A stretch of DNA of 64,000 bases from Dichotomopilus funicola (taxonomy: Eukaryota; Ascomycota; Sordariomycetes; Sordariales; Chaetomiaceae): the NCBI RefSeq assembly GCF_033296635.1, contig NW_026944110.1:1-64000 (forward strand), written 5' to 3'. This document shows positions 44,763 through 57,691 of this stretch, in pieces. The notes beneath the pieces are model-generated. The model did not search any database. It saw only the letters and a program-made list of their open reading frames with translations, and was not told the DNA's origin. Position numbers and translations under genes: made by a program. Within the stretch, counting starts at the first letter, position 1, and each line of letters opens with the position of its first letter.

Positions 44763-47320
44763 TCACTCGACGGTCACAGACTTGGCCAAGTTACGGGGGA
44801 AATCGACGTTGAGCCCCTCCATGACGGCCAGCCAGTAGGCGATGAGCTGCAGGGGAATGACATTGAGAATACCCTGGAGGACGTCCACGGTCTGGGGAAT
44901 CTCAATCTTCTCCGCTTGGCTGGCGGTGAACTCCTCATCGCCGGGGTTGCAAATCACGATAGGCTTTCCACCACGGGCAACGACTACAGAGACAAATGTT
45001 AGTTCAAATCCAAGAGAGACTAGGTTTGAACCGAAAGACAAAGAAAAAAGTGGGAGTACAAACCTTGTTGGTACGCGTTGAGACTCTTCTTGAAGATCTC
45101 ATCACGAGTGAGGATCATGATGATGGGCAGGTTCTCATCCACCAGGGCGAGGACACCGTGCTTGAGCTCACCGCTCATGACAGCCTCGCAGTGCAGGTAG
45201 CTGATTTCCTTGATCTTGAGGGCACCCTCCAGGGCCGTGCTGAATTGGCTACCACGGCCCAGGAGCAGGAGACTCTTCTGGTTCTTGAAGGTCTTGGCGC
45301 ACAGCTCCTTGATCTTCTGGTCTTGCTCGAGAACAGCCTTGATCTGGTCGCTGATCTTGCTCAGGCCCTCCATGATCTCCTCGCGGCGCTTTTGCTTGGA
45401 CGCACGGTCCTCGCTCAACGACAGGGCAAACATGACCATGGCGATGAACTGCGAGGTGTACGCCTTGGTCGAGGCGACACCGATTTCAGGGCCGGCGTTG
45501 ACGTGGACACCGCAGTGGGTAAGGAGCGAGATGCTGGAGCCAACCACGTTCACGATGCCCACGGTCAGGGCACCGCGCTCCAGGCAGTAGCGCAGGGCCA
45601 TGAGAGAGTCAGCCGTCTCACCAGACTGCGACACAAACACACAGGTGTCGTCACGGAATACTGGGGCTTGGCGATCGAGGAAATCGGACGCAAGCTCCAC
45701 GGCGATCGGGATCTCGGCCAACTCCTCAAAGATACCACGGACAGCCATGCAGCTGTGATACGAGGTACCGCAGGCGATGAAGATGATACGACGGCAGCGG
45801 CGGATCGTGCTGATGTAGTTCCGGAGACCACCGAGAGTCACTGTTTGGTTGCCGATGTCGAGACGGCCACGCATCGTGTTGATGACGGACTCGGGCTGCT
45901 CGAAAATTTCCTTCTGCATGAAGTGGTCGAACTTGCCCTTCATGATCTCCTGCAGCTCGAGCTCGAGCGTCTGGATAGTCCGGACGTTGCTGCTGCCATC
46001 AGCCTTCTTGAGGCGGTGGATGTTGAGCGAGCCCTCGTGGATGTGGGCAATGTCGTCGTCCTCGAGGTACATGACCTTCTTGGTGTGCTCAACAATGGCT
46101 GACGGGTCGGACGACAGGAAAAACTCGGTGGGCATCGGCAGGCCGTCGTCGGTCATAAAGGCGCGGGACTGCGAGCGGTGGAGGAGCGACTTGTCGGGAG
46201 CACCCAGCAAGCTGTTGGGGGACAAGAAGCTGCCGCCGGCCGCGGTCTTCTTTAGGGCCACATTCTGGGCGGCGGTCTCGGCCGGGAGCGGGTTGCTTTC
46301 ATCGGCGTACTCGACATCGACAAAGTCGACCTTCATGCGCCTCTGGGTCTTGACACCAATGACCAGTGGGGAACCCTTGCGAGCAGCAATGACCTCGTGG
46401 GGGTAGTGCACGCTCTTGATCAGCAGACCGTAGGCGCCCTCCAGCTCGTTGATAACAGCCTTGGCAAGGTCGGTGAAGCCAACCTTCGGGTGTTGGTCGT
46501 AAATGTACTTGGCGAGCTTCGCAATGCATTCGGTGTCGGTCTCGGTCTCGAAGCGGAAGCCCTTGCTTTCGAGCAGCGTCTTCAGTTCCTTGTAGTTGGT
46601 GATGATACCGTTGTGGACGATGGCAAACTCCCAGTTGGGGTCGGACCTGACAGAAGAAACGTTAGCGAAGATCCTTGGAACAGAGGATACGCAGCCGATT
46701 CCATTCCACTTCTGCTCTGCACATACCTGTGAGGGTGGCAGTTGACGCGCGACGGGGGGCCGTGAGTGGCCCACCGGGTGTGGGCAATACCGCAGTGTGA
46801 ATCGAAGACCTTGGTCAGGTCGATGTCCGACTCGTCGGTGAGCTGCTTCAGCTTGGCGACCTTGCCGACCTCCTTGAACGCGAACACCTCCTTCTTCTTG
46901 TCGCCATCAATGGCGAAGCCGGCCGAGTCATACCCACGGTACTCAAGACGGGACAGACCTAAACCAAACAGCAGCGGATACGTCAGTAATTGGTCCCGTT
47001 TAACAAGTTTCCGGGACAGGATCGGATTTGCGAGGGTGTAGATGGAGGGGGGGGGGGTAAGAGATCGATCCCCTGCAGCTTTGGCGTATTTCGTTTTCGT
47101 GGCCGGTGCTCACGTACCGTTGATGAGTGTGTCGACCACGAACTTGCGGTCCTTCTCCACCAGGTAGTTGATGTAACCAAAAATGCCACTGTAGGTAAAA
47201 CCAGAGTCATTAGCAAGCCGTCGTTTTCTCTTCTCGTATCACTCCGCTCTAGACTGATTCGCCGCTAGTACGGAGAGCTGAGCTGAGGCGGGGTTGGGTT
47301 TGGGGTTGCCCGTACCACAT
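44763..47320 (-). CDS. GFA1: Glutamine:fructose-6-phosphate aminotransferase
   Basis: Cytosolic, rate-limiting first enzyme of the hexosamine pathway; it makes glucosamine-6-phosphate for chitin and glycans. Exons are 47320-47316, 47188-47118, 46958-46727, 46646-45064 and 44983-44763 (2112 nt, 703 aa). The first coding exon is only ATGTG, so the codon of catalytic Cys2 is split by an intron (TG/T); exon 2 continues GIFGYINYLVEKDRKFVVDTL. The glutaminase domain has RLEYRGYDSAG, HTRWATHG and HNGIITNYKEL. The two SIS domains include RIIFIACGTSYHSC, VSQSGETADSL and GSQFSTALEGALKIKE. The C-terminus is LNVDFPRNLAKSVTVE. The linker contains RSQSRAF, a possible phosphorylation site. Intron 2 holds an 11-G run (about 47047-47057). 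Donors: GTACGG, GTACGT, GTATGT, GTTTGT. Confidence 0.93.
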
Positions 47321-50251
47321 CTTGACAGACCAACCAACAACGACTGACAGGGAACCGAACAGACCAAAAAAAAGGGAGAAGGGATAGAAAAGATCGGCGC
47401 GCAAGATGCTGAGGGTATCACGAAAGCTGTTGTAGCAAGGCCCGGTATGCCAGACGAGGACGTAGGTTGGGACGACGAGTGTGAAGAGTAGGATGGATGG
47501 GCAGGATCAACTTGTTGCGGTTGCTGGGGAGCTTGACTTTATGGCCGATTTTGGAGGGGGGATGGATGCTGCAGCCCAGCCGCAGGCACAGATGTGGGGC
47601 CCTTGTCGCGGCCAGACGAGACAGGGGTCAAGACCGAGCCAGGGACAACAAAAGTCGTCATGGCTTGGGAAGGGGTGAACGAAGAGATCCATCTTTCTCA
47701 GAGGGCACTTTCCGTGCCGGAAGAAAGAAGCCCAATTGTCATCACGCTTTGCGTTTTTTGTTGTGTTCCCTTTTCCCCAAACCTTTTCAATCATCCTATG
47801 TTCTACCAGGTGGAAAACACAGGCAAACTCTTCATGCCAAGGGTTTTCCATCTGTCGTTTATGTTTCGTCTCTACCTCCGGTCAGGGACTTGCTCCCCAG
47901 GGAACCCAGGAGTTGGATGTGTTTCGTGAAGCCCCTCATTTTCACACCGTCCACTACACCAACGTTAACGACGTCTGTTATTGTTCTGAATCGCACTCCT
48001 CGATCGGAACGACTTCAAACATTATGTTTCTAGTGCTGCGAAGCCGCAAGACATGCATGGGATGATTCGTGCTAGCATGTCTCACGGGAGCTTGGCCGAA
48101 AGTTGCTTGAGACCACTTCCTCCTCGGCTTGATGGCTTGACGAGACGGCAAAGTTGGTGAGACCGCCCATCATTCGCGATGTCTGCCTCGTCAAAGCGGC
48201 ATGGCGCCGCCAGGAGCATGCAACCCTTCTTTTCCCAGCCAAATCCGGGGATCTCCGCTCTTTGCAGATGTCATGGTGGATTCGACGCCTCCCATTGGTA
48301 GCATTGAGGCAGTCTCGCAGTTCAGCAGTCTCTGCTGTTTTTCTTCTGGCTCATAAACTCCCCCAACAACGAAGCCGCACTGAAGGCGGGGCGATCAACG
48401 TGTCTAGATTCTGGCCCATTGTGGGCTGGCCCGCCCTCGCCTGTCTTGTGCACGCCAAGAGCTCTGTCGTGTATCGCGGAAAGCAGGGGCAACTCAGGAA
48501 AGGGAAAAAAGACGCCCTGCGGCTTCACCGCCTTGTCCGACCATCTCGGATCTCTGATGAGCAATGTTCGTGGCTGTTGATGGACACCCAAGATACCAGT
48601 GGAAAGAGACCACAACAAAATCGATGGTTCGGTCTTGGTGGGGCGGAACCGGGGTTCTCTCGGCAACGCTGGGGAGCCTCCGCAACGAAACCACGGGCCC
48701 ACGATACGAGGGTGGATCGACAAGGCAGCGCTTTTTCGGGAGGACGATGGATGGAGCAGCGGCTTTCCGGGCTGAGCTGAGCATTGATTGCGTGAGATAG
48801 GTTGCTCGGCTTCTCTTTTCTTCCGGGCTACATCGCCTCGTTGTTACACCACCAACCTTTTTTGTTCCGTTTGCCGGCTGGGAATCAAGGAAGGGTTTCT
48901 TCGACGGGTTTACCCCCGACTTACACGGTCCAACCAGCCACAATTACCCCCCGCCCATGACGTCTTGCCCAGTCAACAACCCCTCGTACTGAGGGTGAAC
49001 TCAACGGCGGTTTCCCGATGAGGAACCCTCAACCGTTCGTTGAACCAGGAACAGGAAACCAAAAATTTGACACCAACACGATATTGATATCGAGTGTACA
49101 GCCACAGCACACGGAAATGAGAGTCTCAATTTGTTCACTCACTCCATCCGAACCTATCTGCTGGGCCTGGCGCCACGCCTTTCTCAGGGTCTTGCCGAGT
49201 TGGTTGTTCAAAACCCACTTTTCGAGGCTGTGTAGGGCGCGCCCCGTGGCATGGAAAAAAGGGGTCTTCTTCCTCTTGTAACCTATTCTTAGAAAAACAA
49301 AAACATTTCGTTCGGCCGCACGCCCCACGAGGCTAGATTCCAAATGCCGGACACGACATTACCATGATTTGCCGCCTGGCCGGCGCGCCAACCAACACGA
49401 GACCGAACGACTCGATATTTGTGAATCACCATGTTCAAGAAATTTGTTGCCCTCTTTTGCTGCTGGTGTCCATATTGTCTTTGCTCAACAGAGAGGTGAA
49501 TTTGGAACTTTTTAATCCCGGCAATCGGGTTTAGCCTCCCCATCCAATAGTTTTGTTCAATTCGTAGATCTTGTCAGCACATCGTCATTCGCCAGCAGCC
49601 ATCTATGGTGGTCAGCAAAGACAGACGAGGGAGTGCTTCCTTCTTTTGTCCTGCTAGTTATCCTTTATTATTATCCCCCCACCCCTGGCCGAGAAACCCC
49701 AGAATGTGGCTCGGTGTAGGTTGTGCAAGAGTTAATGACAACAGCCTGCATGAACTCCTCACCAAAGCTGACACTGTACATGCTAAGTGCGAGAGCGCAT
49801 CCATTCAGCAAGGCTAGAATGCGAGGCTGGCATGGTCGAGCTAGAGAATATGCGGTTGGTCATCATAAGTCACTAGCAAACCCCCTGGTGACAAGTAAGT
49901 TGTCTCCCGAATGGGCAAACTGTGGGTTACATTGCCTCGCAACTTTGAGCGGCTACTGTGGAACAAACACAGGGTTGACCACCGCTTGCCATCGAAAGTG
50001 GTGTGCCAATGCGAGCATGTGGAAACGGCACAAGGTTTGAGTCGGTCATGCATATGCAGAAGTGCAATACCACAAGACGCTGCATCGCTTTCAATTCAAG
50101 GGGAATTTGGGGAACGGGGCGGGCGGAAGGTATTGGATCCATATACGGTTGCAATATTACACGCTGATCGGGTGTGTTCGTGGCGGTGGCAGTGACAGTG
50201 ACGATAGTCCCCCTTTCTCGATCACGCCGCGCCTAATAGCCCTCCTTTTCC
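47321..50251. other. 2.9 kb without a supported gene
   Basis: The GFA1 promoter and 5' UTR occupy the left part. A 208-codon plus-strand frame (48154-48780) is opposed by a 149-codon minus-strand frame and has no domain. Nothing else recognised. The right end is the 3' flank of RPT4. Confidence 0.5.
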
Positions 50252-51678
50252 TTATAGTTTCTGGTATTCCAGCTTGCCCTCCAACTTCTTGGCCTCGACG
50301 AGCTTCCGCACCGCCTTGTTGAAATCGTCCTGGTTGATGGCATCTCTGTCGTCCTTGATGGCGAACAGACCACTAGAGGAGACAATGTTAGCAGGGACTA
50401 CGCGCCAGTCAGGGGTTAGGATTTATTGAGCAGAGTGCACTCACGCCTCGGTCACCACGTTTCGCAAATCCGCCCCGTTCAACCCATCGCTCATCTTGAC
50501 CACACTCTCAAAGTCAATCTCGCCGTCCTTGGACACACCCGCGGCGTGGATCTTGAGGATCTCAAGACGGCCAACCTCGTTCGGGAGCGGGATCTCAATC
50601 TTGCGATCAAGACGGCCGGCACGCAACAGCGCGGGGTCGAGGGTATCGGGCCGGTTGGTGGCCATGATGATCTTGGTCTTGCCCAGGTAGTCGAAACCAT
50701 CAAGCTGATTGAGCAGTTCCATGAGCGTCCGCTGGATTTCACGGTCTGCACTCGTGCCTTCACTGAAACGCCGGCCGCCGATGGCATCGATTTCGTCCAT
50801 GAAGATGATACACGGTTCGTGCTCTTTGGCATAGCCGAACATTTCGCGGATCAGCCGCGCGGACTCGCCAATGTACTTGTCGACGATGGCCGAAGAGACA
50901 ACTACAAAAGAATAGTTAGCATAGAAAACCTCGATATTGGGACCCTCGGGAGAGTGTCACAGCCTAAGGCGCGAGAAAGAGGGATGAGCTCACCCTTCAA
51001 GAAGTTGGTCTCCAGACTACTTGCGACTGCCCTGGCGAGCAGCGTCTTGCCTGTGCCGGGCGGCCCATAGAGCAGGACACCCTTGGGTGGTTTGATCCCC
51101 ACGCGCAAGAACAGTTCCGGGTTCTTGAGCGGCAACTCGATGACCTCTCTGAGCTCGCGGATCTGGTCGTTTAGCCCACCGATACCGGCAAAGCTGACTT
51201 GACCGGGGTCCTCGAGCGACATGTTGTAGACCAGCGGATCAACCTCGCGAGGCAGCATGCGCATAATCGTGAGTGTTGTCATGTCGAGCGCCACGCGTGT
51301 CCCTTGCTTCATCTTGGCCTTGTCCACCTTGGACCGGCACCCGACCACGTAGCGTGGCCCGGACGACGCTTTCACGATAACTGCCGGGCGACGAAAAGCA
51401 GGTTAGCAATCGTATGGGATGCGACCTAGAAATCTAAGCCGCTGGACACTAGTATAGAACTACCCACATCGCTCATCGTCCAGCTGCTTCAACACCTCGC
51501 CGATGATCTGCCCGACGCTTTGTAACGCTTTGATGTTGTCTTCTGTTTGGTCGAACTCTTTTTGCAAGCCCTTGATCTCCAACCGGAGGTTCTTGAGTTT
51601 TGTCTCCCATTCCCGCGACTCGATCAGCTTTTGCTTGAAGGAGGCAAGCGCGTGCTCGCGCTCTTGATCCGAAGCCAT
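50252..51678 (-). CDS. RPT4: 26S proteasome ATPase Rpt4
   Basis: AAA+ subunit of the 19S regulatory particle (human PSMC6) that unfolds ubiquitylated substrates and feeds them into the core. Exons are 51678-51468, 51380-50994, 50901-50445 and 50372-50252 (1176 nt, 391 aa), all in phase, with donors GTGGGT, GTGAGC and GTGAGT. An N-terminal coiled coil (about 15-65) ends in the Rpt4-specific ALQSVGQIIGEVLKQLDDER. The OB part has SGPRYVVGCRSKVDKAKMK. Walker A GPPGTGKT is at 176-183, Walker B is IIFMDEIDAIGG, followed by NRPDTLDPALLRAGRLDRKI with the arginine fingers. The C-terminus is LEGKLEYQKL, without an HbYX tail, as expected for Rpt4. It lies about 6 kb from PRE4. Confidence 0.95.
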
Positions 51679-54172
51679 CGTCGACGGCGGCTACGGGTTG
51701 TGTGGGGGGTCGTAATCGCTGGGGTCGGTGTCGGGGCGATCGATCGAGTGCGAGATGGTTGGGGCCGATGGTTAATTATCAAACTCGGTAACTCGGTCGT
51801 GAGGTTCGTGGGTTCGGAGGGATCGGTCGCGGAGAGTGTTGTCGTCGATGTTTGTCGATGTGGCGGTTGGTTGGGTTGCTGGTCGCTTGTGGTTGCGCTG
51901 TGCGTGCTGCAAGGCGGGATGGGAGAGCTTACCCAAGCTTCTGCTGCCTTGCTAAAAGTGGGACCATTTAGTGGTCTTGGCACTCGGCTGGACAGTGGGG
52001 CAACTTTGAGCGGCTCTTTTCCTCGATACAACCTCACTCACTCACTTCACCACAAAAATCCACTATAAACAAGGCTGGCGACCGTTCCGTCGGCGAAATT
52101 ACGTCCTTATTCTTTTTTTATGTATGTTTAAATAGGCAAGATATTTATTGTGGATATTTCTTAGCCCTGAGAAATACCAGAGTCCCGATCAGGAGCAACG
52201 CCCTCTTAAATTGGTTGCATCACTGCGTCGCTATGATCGCGAATACCATCTAGAAATTTCGCCGCCGGCCCAACCAGCTCGGTCGCCTTCATAATACCAT
52301 CTGATACATCACATCGAGGGCGATGGAGGGAGGGGGCCGGAGCGTTCCTTCGCCTTACCCCTGGGGCCGATTGTACATTTCAAAGCATTAGGAACACATC
52401 TTTTCGTATCTTTGCTCATGGTAGGTATGCATGACCACGGTTCATTCTGCTGAATGTCGACATTTGTCCGGTTGTGCTCAAAAATGTGTTGCTAGCATTC
52501 TCACCGAGGAGCCACGGAATTCCCTAGGGCAACGGCCCAGGGCGTGTAGATGATAAGATCGTCTGCCCCCGCCATGTAAGTGTCAACGATGAGGCCCTAC
52601 GCTAACCCTCCGTTTCGAACACGCTTATCAACCTTTCCGTTACTTCCAATTTATGGGCAAGCAGTTCGGATGTCTCGGGCTCTCAAGAAACAGCCTTGCG
52701 TTATGCTCAGGCAGCCTGAACTGTTGCGGACTGTCCTCATCTCTGCCCCGCAAGCTTGTGGCATGAATCGACATAGGACGGCTGGCTATATAATCTGGCA
52801 CCATGGGTGGTTGAGGCTGTGACATAGATCGGAACGAAGCACTGCTCGAGCAACGGCGTCGATGTGCGCGGGTTGGGCCAAGTTGGACGAGCGCCTCGTA
52901 ATATACTTACCCTTAGCAACGTGTGACTAACATCCCTTCGGAAGAAATTGAACCTTCAATTTGAGTCCTTATTATGAATGTCACAGATACTGCGATTGCG
53001 TCCCCCCAATATTTTCTAGCCACGGCCTTATGCTATGTTACAACAACGCAAAAGCATGGAGCGGCATGATAGGGGAGCGGAATGGGAGGGGTTGGCGGGG
53101 TAACGTGGTTAGTGTCCGGTATCTGTCTGACGGACTGTGACTTGGTAAGGCGTATCATTGTGTAGGGAAATAGACTCGTCAAGTGCTGGGCGCAAAAGTG
53201 CTCTGGCTGAGGAGTAGGGCTTTTCGCTATGAAGTTGGGGTTCGACCTTGCCACAGTCGACTGAGTCACTATAACACAGAGCGCAGGTACAGGACACAGG
53301 TGTGAGAAGTCCAAGGGTCTGGGTCATACGCCGCAAAACGGTTGGAGCATACTCAACCCCTCACCCAACCCCCAAAGACAGAGAATATAGCAGACTGGCG
53401 GGAATTTGGGTGTCAAGGCAAGTAAAAGGACGATCCGTTTCATTGCCACTGATTGGCTGAGGCGGGCGCCTTTGGCCGGATTAGGAAGTTTAACAACAAG
53501 GTATTCGGTGCACAATGGCAGCAAAGGTAATTTCTATCAAGTCGGCTCTTGTTCGTGATATCAGAATGAAACGGTGGGTAGCATCCGTTTTACCCCCCCG
53601 GCAGTACCCGTTCCGCGCGCACTGCCCTGTTCTTCGTAATCCAGGACGCATGATGCGCTTTGTGATGTATTATTGTCTGCACTCGAAAGTCTGACTCGGC
53701 ATGTAAGGGGCGAGCGAACGTGGTTTAAAGACGATTAAACAAACAGCCAAAAAAACAGCAGCGTTTTCTCCCTAAATCGACAGTAATACGCCGCACTCTC
53801 CGTATCTTAGTTACGGTTGGCCATGTGAACGCTCCCCATCTGTAGCACTTGCCGTTCCCGTAATGACCTCTTGCATCCAAGGCGGTCCTTTGATGCGCCT
53901 TCCTACGTGAGATACGGTACTGTTACGTTGGGAAGTGGTGCGAGGAAAGTAGACATCATCGAGGATCAGACCTGCATCTCAAACCCATAAATCACAGGCC
54001 TCCCCCTCCCGAAGCTTTCAGGCCTTTCCTGGTTCTACTTTCAACTAACACCGCGCTCACTTTTATGTTGCAGTATCGTTGCTCACAAGTATCGCTTTTC
54101 TCCGGAGATTAATTCTTCGAGATTATTCCTTTCGATCGCAAATACTCAGGCTCGACACTCTAGACTTTCATC
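51679..54172. other. 2.5 kb divergent intergenic region
   Basis: Holds the RPT4 promoter on the left and the SDR-gene promoter on the right. AT-richer around 52080-52200. Only short overlapping frames; no gene, repeat or RNA recognised. Confidence 0.55.
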
Positions 54173-55546
54173 ATGGGGGGTTTCACCAACTCGGAGGATG
54201 AGGTCATCGTCGACTTCCGCCCGGGAGCCAAATTCCCGCGACTTCCAGCCGGCAAATTGATCCTAGTGACCAACCCGGTAGACCCCGTTCAGCTCGAGAT
54301 CATGCACCAGCTGTTGGAGGGCGGATGCCAGGTCCGCGCGGCCGTGACCTTCTGCGAGCCTGCCGAGTGGCTTGATGAACTCTTTGACCGTTTCCACCGC
54401 AACGGAAGCTTCCGACGTCAATCGTTCGTCTACGGTCGCCCGGGATACCAGCTGAACTGGCGACACCTGGTCAGAGGATGCCACGGTATCGTGCACCAGA
54501 CTGTCGTCCCAACAAGGTTCGACACCATTGAGCAACTTTGGCGCCAGGTCATCAACACCACTGCAGGCTTGCTGGAGGCCGCCGAGCGCGAGGAGAACAT
54601 GGAGTCCTTTGTCCACACCGCCAGCTACAAGAACGCGGCGCCGATTCATACCGAAAAGGACCTGGAGGTGACAGCTAAGTCATGGCACGTCCCAGTCTTG
54701 TGGGCAGGGGCTCGGACTCCCGGAATCCCCGCGGTAGTGCGCGCGTCGTGCTTGTACCGGGCTGAGCAGACGGTGTGGTCGTGGACTGAGGAGGCCAACC
54801 CGAAGTTCCGCGTCAACACAATTGCACCCTCGAACGTCATCGGCCACCACCTGGCCCCCGACTACATGGAGCCGTACTGGAATGATTGGCTTCACGACAT
54901 GTATCGGTGCCGCGGGATTGCAATTGATTACGTCGAGGACGCTGGCGTTTTACAGCGGCGTAAGTTCTATTTCCCTTGCCACCAATCCGGGTGACTACTC
55001 CTGACGCGGACCTCTTTAGACTGGTACATTGATGTCGAGGATGTGGGACGTCTGCATGTTGCGGCCCTCTTTGATCACACGATCAAAAGGCAGCGACTTT
55101 TCGCTTGGGGATGCTTGCGCGACCGAAACGATGCCATCCAAATACTGCGGGCCCATATGGTTGAGAGGATCAAGAGGCGCGGCGGCACGATGTATGATCA
55201 AGAGAAGGCCGAGGAGGCCGCCGCGGTGCACTACCCCGATATTGTGGGTGACACCATCGGGTACGGCCAGACGTACACCGATACCACGAACGTCATGGAC
55301 ATCTTCGAGCGTTGGAAAGGATTCCGGGGCTGGAAGGCGTTCGAGACCTCTGTGCCTGAATGCATAGCCCGGTACGAGCAGATTCTCGCGGAAAAAGCCC
55401 AAAAGGGCGCCCAGGGCCATCTCTCGTATACCAACGGTCGCGACACGCACGACATTAACGAACTCCTGCCTTTCGACACCGGAATCTTTGTAAAACTCGA
55501 GCCGCCCCCCGCCCTAAAGTTCACCGACAAGGACGGTGGATGGTGA
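54173..55546 (+). CDS. Extended-SDR-like protein, degenerate cofactor site
   Basis: Relative of NAD(P)-dependent epimerases and dihydroflavonol/aldehyde reductases. Exons are 54173-54959 and 55020-55546 (1314 nt, 437 aa); donor GTAAGT, acceptor TTTAG, giving VLQRHWYIDVEDVG across the junction. The Rossmann start is recognisable (AGKLILVTNPVDPVQLEIMHQLLEGGCQVRAAV), but the usual TGxxGxxG is replaced by TNPVDPV. Later family landmarks are present: NTTAGLLEAAEREENMESFVHTAS, FRVNTIAPSNVIGHHL, DWYIDVEDVGRLHVAAL. The catalytic Tyr-x-x-x-Lys is not evident; its place holds LYRAEQTVW. It may be non-catalytic or may bind cofactor in another way. Product and pathway unknown. Confidence 0.78.
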
Positions 55547-57691
55547 AAGGGTGGTGATGCACTTTTCGCAACAAGCCGGCGCTGCCCGGCTTGGTTTCTG
55601 TATTTGGGCTTGTGGGGGTCTGTGGGATCGGTTGGATTATCGTTCTTGCTGCTTGTTGCTTTGGGAATTTCGATTGCTCCTTGTATTTCGTAGTTGAGCG
55701 TTCGTGGGGCGTTGTCTTGCCAAAAAAGAGAAAAAAGCGTGGGAGTTTGTTGATGCTTGGAGGTCCCAAAGTACATAGTAATCATTACCTCGGGTTGCTA
55801 AACGAATAAGCTTAATGTATCTTTTCGCACACTAGCCCACGTTTCCCCTTGTGCCTGCACCTGCATCACCCACACTGAACGCGCGACATTGAAGCGCAAA
55901 ACTCAGAGTTTGATGCGCCACGTGATGTGATGCATTCGGGGTTTCGACCCTTCAGGAACAGGTACCCTTGAACTCTTGGGGTAAGTGCAGGTATGGGACG
56001 GGGGACCCAACGTGGGGGGAGCATCTTCGCGGGGAGAAAGGGGGTGTTGAAGAAAGCATGACTTGTCTGTGTTTCCAAAAGAGGAAGATGCCCACAAGGA
56101 GGAAGCCGCATCTCAATGGCGACCGTCGGTACGGTACCTCGTACCTAACGTAGAAGCTCAAGGGAAGAAGTACTCCGTAGACAACAGGGCTAAAACTGGA
56201 AGCCTAGGCGTGGATGATAAGCTGACTCCCACTTACCTCAACCTCTTTCGAAAAACATCGTCTCATCAACCCGATCCGATGTCTCAAGGTACAAACACAC
56301 GACCCGACACAACACATGCATGCAGCCTTGCGCAAGCCCCCCCTTCCCCCCCACCCCGCAACCCTTCCATTTTCGTTAGTTAACGTTAGTCCCTTCCCGA
56401 TTTCCTGGGTGCGGGTCAGACGGTCAATGTGGACCTGGAAAAGTGAACGGGGGAGGTTAAACATCCAATACTTTCTGTTCTTTTTGACTCATCCACCTGA
56501 GTTTCTCCGTTTCCCGTCGGTCCCCAAGTTGAGGCGATGGGATGGAATTCGTCCTGTTTCCGACTTCGTGACTTGTCCCGATCCTTTTACACCAATCCAT
56601 CTCATGAGAGGCCCGGAACCCCTTACCCCACCAAAACCCTGGACTCTCCAAGCTCCGACCAATCATTACCCGGGAATTGTCAGAGAAGGTCCAACCAGCC
56701 AATCAGAAATTGCTGATAACAGGCCATGTTCTCCCCCACAACAAGGGGGGGGCCTTCCATGCACAATCCATGTATGGAAGATGTCACTGAGACTTCTTAT
56801 CTTCAACAAGGAAGCATGCTCTCAGTCGCCCAGCCGCCGGTCGCGGCTGACCGCTGGCTGTCCCTGCCACGTTCCTTGTCGTCCATGGAGGGGTTGCTGT
56901 TGTGGAGGGGTAAAAGGTGAGTTTGTTGGGAAGGCGGAACCGGGCTCTCTCCAAGGTGGAGAGAGGTGTGAGGTCAGAGACAACAACGAACTGGCAAATC
57001 ATGGTTTCCAAGTCCCACCCCCCTTTTTTTTCCCATGGTTTGACAAGTTCCATCTGGGCTCCCCCATCCGGGGGATTGGGGCGTGGCGGCGTCTTTTTCT
57101 GGCCTCCCTGGGCAGCTGGTCAGGAGCGGGTGAAAGGTGGGCAATAAGAAAATGGGGTGGGCAACCTGGAGTGTGTTCATCCCGAGTGAGGGAAAGATAA
57201 GCGGTACGAGTACCGGAGTACTTGTTCTTGGGGCGGTATCATGCCTGCGTTGCGCCGCCCGGTGCCTTTGCCGAGTGCACATGCCAAATGTACAGTACCT
57301 GACCTTACCCCGTCATTTTTGTTATGCGGTGCCGCTTGTGGACGCTATCGGTATCAGGCCGGCTGCGGACGAGCAGCAGCTCCAGTTGTTTTTAAACATG
57401 CTCGTGCCCCGCGTGTGAGGACCGTCCGATTCCTGCCTCCTACTTTGGTAATCTTGCATTGCATAGCTGTGACATTCTTTTTGGGAGCTTTGCCCTGGTG
57501 TTTTGGCTTCCGTCGTCATCTTTACCAAACTCTCTGACCTCGCTTATCCTCGCTGCGACACCTTGGACACGGGACGGGACTATCTCGACCTGATACTTGT
57601 ACTCTTTACGCCCATCAACCTTTAGAACATCGCCTTTGCCAATTTGCTCGCTGATAGCGTCTTGAGCCAAGCCTCATCTTATCCTTTAGCC
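55547..57691. other. Intergenic, upstream of glutamine synthetase
   Basis: Contains the 3' UTR of the SDR gene and a long upstream region of the glutamine synthetase gene. A 294-codon plus-strand frame (56316-57200) is opposed by other frames, Pro/Trp/Cys-rich, and not credible as a protein. GATA-type sites are listed separately. Confidence 0.55.
56796..57683. promoter_or_regulatory. Four GATAAG-type sites before GLN1
   Basis: GATAAG cores occur at 57196-57201 (plus) and, on the minus strand, at 56796-56801, 57543-57548 and 57678-57683; the last ends 8 bases before the start codon. GATA factors of the AreA/Nit2 class activate glutamine synthetase and other nitrogen genes in filamentous fungi through such sites. 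The motifs are seen; the regulation is inferred. Confidence 0.45.

Noticed and set aside
48154..48780. 208-codon plus-strand open frame
   Set aside because: Arg/Ser/Gln-rich, opposed by minus-strand frames, no domain.
56316..57200. 294-codon plus-strand open frame upstream of GLN1
   Set aside because: Pro/Trp/Cys-biased, no domain, several overlapping frames, and located in promoter DNA.
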